Below, piece by piece: positions 54,602-64,000 of a stretch of 64,000 nucleotides of DNA (its first letter is position 1; each line of letters begins with the position of its first letter). The notes below the pieces were generated by a model, which was not told where the DNA came from, did not search any database, and was given only the letters and a program-made list of their open reading frames with translations. The translations under genes and the position numbers were made by a program. The DNA comes from Cheilinus undulatus (Eukaryota > Chordata > Actinopteri > Labriformes > Labridae): NCBI RefSeq assembly GCF_018320785.1, contig NC_054881.1, positions 43,128,424 to 43,192,423 of the forward strand, in the 5' to 3' direction.

Positions 54602-56320
54602 CAAGCACCAGTCTGGCCCTTTAAAAGGACAATCAGGAGATGCAGGTAGATTTGAAAGAAACCACAGGAAACAAACAAGCAGATCAGTGAGGATGAAAAG
54701 TTGGGGTTCACTCAGAAAAAGTGGGATGTAGAGAGTTTACAGTTAGCAAAGATGGTCAGGAGAAAGTCAGGTGAAGCAGGTCAAATAAAGGTAGGATAAA
54801 ACTACTCATGTCTTCTTTTCTCTTCCCTCGTGAAAAGGAGGGAGTAGAGGGAGGTAGAGCATCAGCCCAGACCAGCTCTGCCTCCTCCATCCTCCTCTCC
54901 TCTGTTTCATACCTGATGCTGGCACCAGGATCGGCTGTGTTGTGTTTCTGGGACTCATTAGGGGCCATGGGGTAGGGCAGGTATCAGGGTTGTGACCACC
55001 TGGAGCTTGCAGGTGCAGAATCTGGATCTGTTTGGGTGGTGCTGTCTGTGTGGAAGGGTAGGAACTGTAAAGTGTGTTGGCATGGTGGTGACATGGGAGT
55101 AATGGGATGAAACAGTGGTGAGGGAGGTTCCTACGGGACGACCCAGTGACGTCCTGGCTCCTGCTGTCCTTCAGTCTAACTGTGTTGGGGAATCTGTGAG
55201 GGGCCGTGTGGGGGAGTATAGATGTAGTATCACTACTGGAAATGGCACATAGAGAGCCTGTTTGGGTTGTGGTGGAAACTAAACACCATGTGGTATAAGT
55301 AATACCAATCAGCAGCTCCAGGGGCATTATGGGTGTGTTCACTGAGCCCTTACTGAAAGAGCAGGGTCAATCAGAATCCTCCTGAAAACTGTCCCAGTAA
55401 CACAAATGCATCATAAAAGCTGCAAAATGTATTTTCATAATTTAACAGTTTGCAGGGTTCGCTGGAGCTCGCTTGCAGGTTTTCACACAAGAAATGAGCA
55501 GAGAGAGGTTTGCACAGGCTGCAGCTGTGAAACAGGTAACGACTCACCTGGACTTCCTGTCACTTCATGGAATAGTCTGTACACCACTTTCCACATTATT
55601 ATGCAAATGACATTTTTCTCTCATTTTCCTAAATAATAATGCAAATGACAGATTATTTTTAAAGTCATCAGACTACCAACTAATAACAACTTGCTGTCTC
55701 CTAATTATGAGTTATCTCATAATTTCAAGTTTTTATCTGTAAATGTAGATTTTTTTATTCCATATATTTGACTTTATATTCCTTCATTTTGATGGTTTAT
55801 CAGCTGTTATTCTGTCATCTCTTAATTCTGACTCATGATATCGTCGTTATGACTCTCAACCTCATGATTTTGCCACAGTTATCACGTTCTCTCCCATAAT
55901 TCCCCTCTTCTCTCATATCTTGGACGTTTTATTTCAAAGTTAAAGATTATTTTTGTAATTCTTGCCTAGGTATGATTAGTTCATGACCTCTGCAGTGAAG
56001 GCTCTGCTGTAGACCAGTGCTGACCTGATCAGCGTCTGTCTGAGTGACCCGCAGCAGCAGCGCCCCCTGCTGGTGGTTATTATTATATCATATTTACATG
56101 GCTGTGGATGGATGGGACAGCTCTATCTCTGGGTCATTTATGTGCATGAATACTCCATTATTAATCTGAAACAGAAACACACCAGCGTGGACAACACCCG
56201 GGCTTTATTTACTGACCATTAACAGCTGATTGATCTGATTGGCTGGCTGATTGATCCCTTTTATTTTGGGACCAGTAGGAAGTGACCCAGGAAGCTCTTC
56301 TTCTTCTTCTGCCTCCGTAA
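54602..56320. other. Intergenic DNA upstream of CHD1
   Basis: No conserved gene. 55640-55980 carries 'atctcataatttc'-type phrases like the interior of the element at 2518. Confidence 0.4.
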
Positions 56321-56329
56321 ACACGTTAA

Positions 56330-56476
56330 AGCTGCCGTGATGGGACAGTGCTGCAGAGAGACCGAGCTGTGAGGCGGAGAGAGAACCCTCCATCCGTCCT
56401 GTCCGGAGTCAGAAACAACGATGGGCTGAGGCACCGGGACGGACCGGGACCGGGATCATCTGCAGGCAGACAGAGG
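56330..56476 (+). other. Candidate non-coding first exon of an unidentified + strand gene
   Basis: A GC-richer block with CpGs ends in GACAGAGG|GTGAGT, a near-consensus donor. Sequence before it looks like a 5' UTR with only short upstream frames. No following exon could be identified in the window. Confidence 0.25.
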
Positions 56477-56489
56477 GTGAGTTCACATA

Positions 56490-57040
56490 GGTCCGTCAGT
56501 GTGATGATTGCATCCTGCTGGGCTGATTTATGTGAAGCAGCAGAGGAGCCCTGCAGGCTGCACTCATTTATGACAGGATTAATGCGGAGGAAACCTGCGG
56601 TCCGCGTCATTCAGAGAGGCCCTGCTGCAGAAATATACGTAGAAGAAGAACGTTACACACGTAGCATTTACAGGACCCTTATTATTTACTAATGCACAGC
56701 AGCATTTAAGCCAGAGCAGCTCTGACATCAACCCTGCATTCATAATAATAATCTATGACTGTAACTGGACTTGTTTCTGATATTCAGTCCACATTTAGAA
56801 CATTTATCCTTCCATTCTTACATGGAGATCTATGAGGAAGGGTTTGCCCTTCCTGAGTTCTTATTTGTTGCATGTTTTTCACTAAAATGTTTAACCTCAT
56901 CAACCAAACTCTGATATGAGACAAAGATGTCCTGAGTAAACACAGTTTTAAACTACAGCGTCATTTATGAAGGGTGAGTCCATCCAAACCTCCCTGGTCC
57001 TATGAGAAACAGCCGTCCCCCCTAACCCTGATTCCTGGAC
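56490..57040. other. Intergenic DNA, nothing recognised
   Basis: No gene or clear repeat end recognised. Confidence 0.4.
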
Positions 57041-57044
57041 GTTC

Positions 57045-57860
57045 CATCCTTGGCAGCAGCAGCAGAAGCAAACGTTAGTGAGAACTGTCAGTGAGTCTCT
57101 ACATCACTGTGGAGGAATGTTGTCCCATTCTTTCATTTAGAGGGTTTTCCAGCATGAACGGCCTGTTTAAGGTCACGCCACAGCATCTCAGTCAGATCTA
57201 AGTCCAGACTTTGACTAGACCACTCCAGAGCCTTCATTTAGTCTTTAGTCCACTCAGAGGAGGACTTGCTGGTGTGTTTGGGATCATGGTCCTGCTCAAG
57301 AACCCAAGTGGTCTTGAGCCTGAGGTCATGAACTGATGGTTGGACATTCTCCTCCAGGATTTTCTGGTAGAGAGCAGAATTCATGGATCTAGTGGTCCAG
57401 GTCCTGGTCCAGACCATTTCACTACCACCACCATGTCTGACTGTGGGTCTGATGTTCTCCTGATGAAATGCTGGGTTTGTTTTACTCCAGATGAGCAGGA
57501 CGCACACCTTCCAGGAAGTTCCTCTTCTGTCTGGTCAGTCCTCAGAATATTTCCCAGAAGCCTCTGGGATAATCAGGATGATTGTAGTCAAATGTGAGAC
57601 GAGCCTTTGTGTTCTTGTTGCTCAGCAGTGGTTTTGGTCTTGGAACCCTCCCATGATCCCATTGTTGTCCAGTCTCTTTCTAATTGGTGGATCATGACCT
57701 CTGACCTTAACTGAGTCAGTGAGGCCTGCAGGTCTTTAGATGTGGTTCTGGGTTCTTCTGAATGATGATGAAAATGATGATCTGAAACATTTCAGTGTGG
57801 CAAATATGAAAAAAGAAATCAGGAAGGGTTTAAATACTTTTTCACAACTCTTTAGAAACT
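57045..57860 (-). mobile_element. Tc1-like transposon remnant (second family)
   Basis: The minus strand encodes the C-terminal half of a Tc1-type transposase: ENIRPTVRHGGGSEMVW, MNSALYQKILEENVQPSV and WVLEQDHDPKHTS (catalytic Asp region). It is truncated with deletions, and inverted termini were not found. Different from the family at 15093 and 61085. Confidence 0.8.
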
Positions 57861-58129
57861 TTTTTTTTTTTTTTAACTTTGTTTAATTCAGAGTTTTTCA
57901 TGACTGACAGCAATGAGGCCTAAAAGAATAAAGGGGTCTTTGCACCTACAGCAATAAAAACATGAAAGTTTTATGAACCTTGGCCTCCTGTTCTGGGGGT
58001 TAAATGGTGTCCACAAACCTCCTTAAGGTCCTGCTCCTGCAGAAAACCCAGACCTGGATGGGGTCTAGAGCAGAGTCTGAGTGTAGTTGGGGTCACGGGT
58101 TCAGGATCAACCACATTTCCACCAGATTG

Positions 58130-59100
58130 TCTGAATATCAGAAATGTGACTTTCCAAACCGCCTCAAATTCCCTCAAATTAAAAAAAAATTACCACAAAT
58201 TTCAGTTCAAATGATGAAAGTCATTCTTCAGCTGTCCCATAAAGGCACCCAAACACTTCCTCAAATATTACACAAATATTTGAGTCAAACTTTATCAAAG
58301 AGCTGAAATATTTCAGAAACAATTTCCTCAAAAATTATAATGTAGATTCCTAAAATTTTCAAGGAATTTTTGGTTATTTCATAGCGTGGTGAACGTGCAG
58401 GTCATAACTGGTCCATGAGAGCGTTTTGGAGTTGTTGGATTGTGTTTTTGATGAGTTTGATGAGGGAAAGCTGGAATACCATAAGACTCCATAGAGTTGG
58501 CAGAGCAGCTCCTAACTCAGCCCCCCAGATCTGAAAATAGCTTGCACCGACAACTGAAGGAAACGAACCTATTTCTAAGACTATCGGGATTATGGCAACC
58601 GGCAAATTTGCCAAAATGTTGAAATATCCCTTTAAAGGGTAAAATATGTGACCTTTAGATTTCTTACCAAAGTCCTGAAAATTTACAAATCATATTCCCC
58701 AAATTCATCGAAAATGAGTGAAAATTCCCCCAATCATTCAAACGATTTTCCTGAAATTTTATGAAAAATCTTGAAAATTTCAAAGCCCCCCAAACTTCAA
58801 ATCAAATTCCCATGAATTCCAAACCTTTTTTCCACATTTCTGTAAAAATTTCCAAACAGATTCCCAGAAATGTCTTAACTAATTTTCAAATTCTTATAAA
58901 AAATGTAATGTCTAAAGCAAATTTCCTACAAAACCTTCAGTGAAGCCCAGAAATGTACAGACAGATCCTGAAAGCTTCATGAAAGTAGACGATCTGGACC
59001 GTTATCTGTAAAATCCTCAGAGCAGGTTTTTATTTTTGTTGGAGGAAAGCCTAAATGTGAAGTCCTCGTATGTTCCTGCAGGGATTTAGGAGGTTAAAAT
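58130..59100. repeat. Degraded AT-rich repeat
   Basis: Many 'aaattcc', 'cctgaaattttatg' phrases, ending 'gcagggatttaggaggttaa'. Its inverse style at 13189 ('taacctcctgagaccc') suggests one family. Also includes 'atccctttaaagggtaaaatatg' at 58627, like the ends of the 22422 MITE. Confidence 0.4.
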
Positions 59101-59109
59101 AAAGAAAGA

Positions 59110-59880
59110 ACAAATCAGAAAACTGAGTGTGATTGCTCCGTTTCACCACATGAGGGCGCTAGATAGATTCTGGTCTGGGCTGACTGTCATCTTTCAGTTC
59201 TTTGGTTCATGTTTATAAAACCTTTTTATGGTAATGAGAGATAAAAAGATAATTCAGAGAAACCACACAGCTGAAGCTAACAAAAAACTTTAATTATTAA
59301 CACCATCACACTTTTAACCTTTATTTAGCCGTTTACTCAGGACATTAACGGAGGTTTGATCTGATCAGTTCTTTCTAGAGAACTCTGACAGAAATCTAAC
59401 TTTTCTTATTTCTGTTCAAAGCAGTATGAGTCAAAATAATCTGATATTCTGTCCTGATTGCTGAGCTCTAGTTTTCATCATGGTTTAGTCTTTAAGGTAA
59501 ATCAGTAAATTTACTTTTGTGATCATATGAAGATGTATTAGTATTGATTTATGCATCAGATCATTTCATCCTAACATGCCTGACCTCCAGGACAGATCTG
59601 TGTTTAATATTGCGTTGGTTGTAAAATAGGAGGATTTAGTGCTCCTGTTTGCTGAAAAATATGATCTTGTAAAGTAGTTGCATGTCAAATCCCAAATGCA
59701 ATAGTGGAAAAAATTCCAATTAGATAATTTTCACAAATTGTTCATCCCTTAGAGCTACACAGTACTCAGTAAACTTTGGATTAAATACTTTTACCTTTAC
59801 TAGAATAGATTTATAGACCAGTGCTTTCACTGGGGTAATTTAAACCACAGTAACTGGACTTTTACTGGAGTACAGCAGTC
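59110..59880. other. Intergenic DNA, nothing recognised
   Basis: No gene or repeat boundary recognised. Confidence 0.4.
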
Positions 59881-59888
59881 GTGTACTT

Positions 59889-60025
59889 TCAGCCCTGGTG
59901 GAAATGCTCGATGGATGCTGGCAGCATCTCCTCATCCTCGTCTCTCTCATCGTCCTCAGCCTCAGCTGATCCAGCAGTTGTACTTTCCATCTCCTCCGAT
60001 GTCTCCTCTTTCTTCTTAACAATAA
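59889..60025 (-). other. Exon-like acidic open block, unidentified
   Basis: After a minus-strand CTGCAG acceptor the frame encodes 44 residues with KKKEETSEEMES, AEAEDDERDEDEE and a closing SIEHFHQG, then TGA. Composition is unlike noise, but no family is recognised and joining exons are unresolved. Confidence 0.2.
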
Positions 60026-60225
60026 CTGCAGTATAATCAGCTGATGATCAACACTTATCAGCTCCATCTACAACAGAACACTGTTGGTTTCAGTCAGCGT
60101 GGTTTCCTGAACACAAACAAACAGGAAATGTGGTGGTGGGACCAGGAACTGGCGTAAAAATCCAGCTGCAAAGTTTGAGCTGAGTATTGCAGCGGCATGC
60201 AGGCCCCGCCCACTCAGAGAATGAC

Positions 60226-60366
60226 CCCTGATAAACCCAGAGACTGGACCCTGATAAACCCAGAGACTGGACCCTGATAAACCCAGAGACTGGACCCTGA
60301 TAAACCCAGAGACTGGACCCTGATAAACCCAGAGACTGGACCCTGATAAACCCAGAGACTGGACCC
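60226..60366. repeat. 23-bp minisatellite, about 6 units
   Basis: Nearly identical units of 'agagactggaccctgataaaccc'. Generates three frame-shifted pseudo-proteins that are artefacts. Confidence 0.95.
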
Positions 60367-60584
60367 CAGAAAACCCCACCCCCACCCTGGTTCCATGGAC
60401 ACACCGCAGCACAGGTGTGTAAGGCACTAAGGTGAAACCAGACTGTAGGAGCTCTACCATCTGTAACGTTTCTGCACGTTTGTGTTTTACTACATGTTTT
60501 GGTTTTGTTAAGCGTTAGAACACAATCAGCTGTTTAACTGATATTTTTACTAATGCATTTACCTGACCTCCATCCAAAGGTCAT

Positions 60585-60780
60585 CACAAACACGCTCCTT
60601 CATGGCTAAAGCAGTCAGGTTGTGCCAGCCTCTCTACCACAGGAACCCCGTCTTCTCGACCCGCCGCTGTCTCACTGTCCGATGACTCTGTGGAGGTTTG
60701 TAACCAGACGGTAGTCGTTGTTATTCTTAGACTTTTACTGAAACTGACTTCATCAAACAGAGACTTCACGTCTCTTTAAA
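60585..60780 (-). other. Possible first exon of an unidentified minus-strand gene
   Basis: On the minus strand an ATG in good context (agccATGa) starts MKERVCDDLWMEV, ending at a CAG|GTAAAT donor near 60562. A second block with a ttacag acceptor near 60453 encodes ELLQSGFTLVPYTPVLRCVH. The best donor and this acceptor do not keep frame, so the model is unresolved. Confidence 0.2.
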
Positions 60781-61084
60781 TCCTTCTCTACAACCAGAGG
60801 AAGTGGAGACGATCACTTCCTCTGGTGAGCGGACGTCTGAGCAGGTTGACACACTTTAAGTCAAAGTGGCGGAAAGGAGACCACCACGAGTAAAGCAGAT
60901 GTCAGAGAGAGGAGAGTTTCCACTCCTGAACGAACGTGAACATCAAACGTGAACATCCTCCTCTAGAAGAGCCTGAAGACTCTGAAATGTCAGCCGGTTT
61001 CACAATCTCTGCTGGGAGCTTCACGCTTTAACGCTGCAGCACAGTAGAGAGAGGCATGCTTTACTTTTTATTATTTATCCATTC

Positions 61085-63034
61085 CTGCAACAACAATTCC
61101 AAAAACGTCGGTGCCGTGTTTAAAATGTAAATAAAAACAGGAGTTAATGATTCTCAAATCTCATAAACCCATATTTCATTCAAAATAGAACTAGAAACTG
61201 AAACATTTTACTTTTTCTGGTAAATATGAGCTCATACTAAATTTGATGGCAGCAACACATCTCAAAAAAATAGGGACAGGGCAATAAAAGGCTGGAAAAG
61301 TAAGTGTACTAATGATAAACAGCTGGAGGAGCATTTTAACACTAATGAGGTTAATTATCAACAGGTCAGTCACATGACTGGGTATAAAAGGAGCATTTTA
61401 GAGGCAGAGTCTCTCAGAAGTAAAGATGGGCAGAGGTTCACCAACCTGAGGAAAACTGAGGCTAAAAATCGTTCGGACAATTTCAGAAAAATGTTCCTCA
61501 GACTCTGAATCTCCTCCATCTCCAGTCCATAATATCATCAACAGATTCAGAGAACCTGGAGAAATCTCTGAGAGCAGGGGACAAGGCTGAAGGGCCCTCA
61601 GGGGCCCTCAGGGGCCACTGCATTAAAAACAGGCATGATTCTGTAGTGAAATCCCTGCATGGGCTCAGGAACATTCCAGAAATCATCGTCTGTCAACACA
61701 GTTGGCCGTGCCATCCACCAATGACAGTTAAAGCTGATCATGGAGAGAAGAAGCCAGATGTGACCAGGATCCAGAAACACCGTGGTCCGTCTTCTCTGGA
61801 CCAGAGCTCATTTAACATGGACTGAGGAAACATGGAAAACTGTTCTGTGGTCAGAGGAAACCTTGGACGCCGTGTCCTGTGGACTAAAGAGGATCTGGAG
61901 CATCCAGCTTGTTCTCCTGGCTCAGGTCTAAAGCCTGCATCTCTGATGGTATGGGGTCAGTGCCTATGTGGGCAGCTCTAACATCTGGAGAGGAACTATC
62001 AATGCTGGAAAGTAGAGAGAGCTTTTAGAGCAGTGATACTCAACCTGTGGCTCTTTTATGTCTTCATTTTAAATATTATTCCCCAGAAAACCTTAAAAAA
62101 GGGAAAGTTTTTTGCCCTTTTCTCACCATTTTTTTGCCACTTTTCACTCATTAAAGCTGCCTTTTGTCATTAAATGACACTTTTTTCCTACTTTTTTGCC
62201 CATTTTGAAGTTTATTTTTTGCAACCTTTTACCCATTTTTTTGCCACTTCTATACCATTTTTGCCCCTTTTCACCATTTTTTCTCCAAATTTTCAACCAT
62301 GTAAGGTACCTTTTGTCATTAAATACCACTTTTTCCTCTGTTTTTGCCTTTTAGTCACTCCTTTTTGCCACTTTTCACCCATTTTAGCTACCTTTTGCTA
62401 CTAAATACCACTTGTTTCCTATTTGTACCCGTTTTGCCACTCTTGACTGCTTTTTGCCCATTTTAGTCACTTTTTGCCATATTTGGACCGTTTTATGTAA
62501 CCTGTAACTCATCTTTTAGTCATTTCTCACCTTTTTTGCTACTTTCTGACCCCTTTTCCACTTTTCCTCCCCATTTCACCCATTTTTGTTGCTTTTTGAC
62601 CATTTTTGCCACCTTTAACGTAGTTTTTTTGCTCCTTCAAGCTGTTTTTGCTTCACCACTGAGATTGTGGCTCTTGCAAAGGTTTCAACATTTTAGCTCT
62701 TTGGTTGAGCAGGGTTTTATACATATGCTCCCATCCAGACAACGTCTCTGTCAGTAAGACCATGCTAAACCACAGACCACATTTATCACAACAGCATGGC
62801 TTCACAGGAGAAGAGTCCAGGTCCTGAACTGGTCTGCCTGCAGTCCAGACCTTTCACCAGTAGAAAACAAAGAAGACCCAGGACTGTTGAGCAGCTAGAG
62901 TCCTCCATCAGACGAGAATGGGACAACATTCCTCCCGTGTGTCAGTTTAACATCTGATCTGTTGTGTTTGGGTTTATGAGATCTGACACTCATTTATTTC
63001 TAGGAAACCCAACTTTTTTGGAATTGGGGTTGTA
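61085..63034 (+). mobile_element. Tc1-like transposon remnant, copy 2, split by a hAT MITE
   Basis: Termini tgcaacaacaattccaaaaacgtcgg and (reverse complement of the right) tacaaccccaattccaaaaaagttgg. Degraded transposase pieces (a WTEE-type block, then SSNIWRGTINAGK) in several frames. Same family as 15093-16362. The body is interrupted at 62031-62714. Confidence 0.85.
62031..62714 (-). mobile_element. Array-bearing hAT MITE, copy D, nested in a Tc1-like element
   Basis: Starts CAGTGATACTCAACC and ends TTGGTTGAGCAGGG (mutated terminus). Flanks TTTTAGAG / TTTTATAC. The uninterrupted Tc1 copy at 15440-15470 reads straight through this point (reverse of gcttttagagcaacatatgctc), proving insertion. 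Confidence 0.9.
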
Positions 63035-63039
63035 CATGA

Positions 63040-63900
63040 AATGCAAAAAAACATCCAGCAAACATTAAATAATAGTGAAAAGCATTAACAGAATGAAAAC
63101 GTGCAGAGTAAAATGATTTATGGGATGACGGGACTACAGATGGTCTGGTATATTTACACGTCCGTGTTCATCAGTGTGCACGTCCTCCTATAAATAAATA
63201 AAATAAATAAAAGTAAACCAAAAAAAGAGTAAAAGATGAACGCTTTCATAAAATGCAAGAACCTGTCATGAATATTCTGTAGAATAAACCAACAGGAAGG
63301 AAATCCAACAGGAACTTTTGTGAACCACAAAATTCTTAAATTCAATAAAAAACTAACAGTTAAACAGCAAAGATGTTTCTAAGAAATGTTTTTATATCAC
63401 AAATGTTTTATTGTATTAAATACGTTTGCTTTCAGGGATAATATATTTTTGCATTTCTATCAGTATCTAAGTATTTGGGGATTTTTTTCTGTCTTTTTGC
63501 CACTGAGGGCTACCGTAGTTTTTGCTGCCACAGTATCAGGAGATAGTTGATTTTATCAGACTGATATCTTTAACATCCTGGTGTCATGACAGCGCTACAT
63601 GCTACACGGCTAACTCTATACCAGCCCTAAAGATTATAAATATAATATAAATACAGTTATAAAACTCTAAATCAGCCCCATGAAGAAGATTTAAACTGTT
63701 TTCAGACTGAAATAATTTTATTTCCTTCAGCTTAAACATTTTTAGGATGTTTTTTTACAGTCAGCTCATCTGCAGCGTCAGGGCCGGAGTGTCTCTGAGT
63801 TTCACTGACACAGAAGAAGCAGCTGGTACTTCCTGTGAGGTACACAGGAAGTGCTCAGCCACGTTTGACAACCGTTTCACAACAGACTAAAACTGTCCCC
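63040..63900. other. Intergenic DNA, nothing recognised
   Basis: AT-rich, no gene or repeat boundary recognised. Confidence 0.4.
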
Positions 63901-63906
63901 TAACAT

Positions 63907-64000
63907 GACTCTGTGCTCTAAACCAGACTTCAGCAGGACTCTGTGCTCTAAACCAGACTCCAGCAGGACTCTGTGCTCTAAACCAGACTCCAGCAGGACT
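63907..64000. repeat. 30-bp minisatellite running off the window
   Basis: Just over three units of ctgtgctctaaaccagactccagcaggact are visible. Total length unknown. Confidence 0.9.

Overview
This window is vertebrate nuclear DNA, almost certainly from a teleost fish. It holds intron-split genes with GT/AG junctions, a fish-type tRNA-derived SINE, Tc1-like and hAT-like DNA transposon remnants, and many mini- and microsatellites. No bacterial operons, CRISPR arrays or prophage features are visible. The species cannot be named from the sequence.

Two genes can be read completely and they converge tail to tail. REEP5 (ER-tubule shaping membrane protein, 189 aa) lies on the + strand. It has five coding exons between 628 and 20623 and a poly(A) signal at 20746. 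Its second intron is 15.5 kb and is filled with repeats. CHD1 (chromodomain helicase DNA-binding protein 1, 1812 aa) lies on the - strand. It has 34 coding exons between 47973 and 24545, an inferred non-coding first exon near 53070-53440, and a 3' UTR running to about 23435. All junctions of both genes were read by eye. Exon phases add up to uninterrupted frames of 570 and 5439 nt including stops, so both genes look intact. REEP5 bends ER membrane into tubules. CHD1 is an ATP-driven nucleosome spacer and remodeler that reads H3K4me3. They are neighbours and not a pathway. Both promoter regions carry a full palindromic CRE (TGACGTCA).

Layout: 1-627 REEP5 promoter and 5' UTR; 628-20770 REEP5; 20893-21662 a large GGAT array between the gene tails; 21663-23430 intergenic DNA with a MITE; 23435-53440 CHD1; 53450-64000 a repeat-rich flank with hAT and Tc1 copies. 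The flank also has a possible + strand first exon near 56.4 kb and unassigned exon-like blocks on the - strand at 59.9-60.8 kb.

The most unusual material is in the repeats. A family of non-autonomous hAT elements (four copies, with 8-bp duplications ranging from perfect to degraded) has an interior made almost wholly of a degenerate GTGGCAAAAATGGG-type array. The same kind of array also fills a fifth element with different termini, whose short relative at 8911-9261 lacks it. One copy is nested in a Tc1-like element. Other notable items are a 32-unit, 30-bp minisatellite just behind REEP5 exon 2 that supplies about 20 sense-strand AATAAA hexamers, a possible alternative terminal exon of REEP5 at 16803, a SINE with a perfect 14-bp target duplication, and a 10-glycine insertion in the CHD1 tail.
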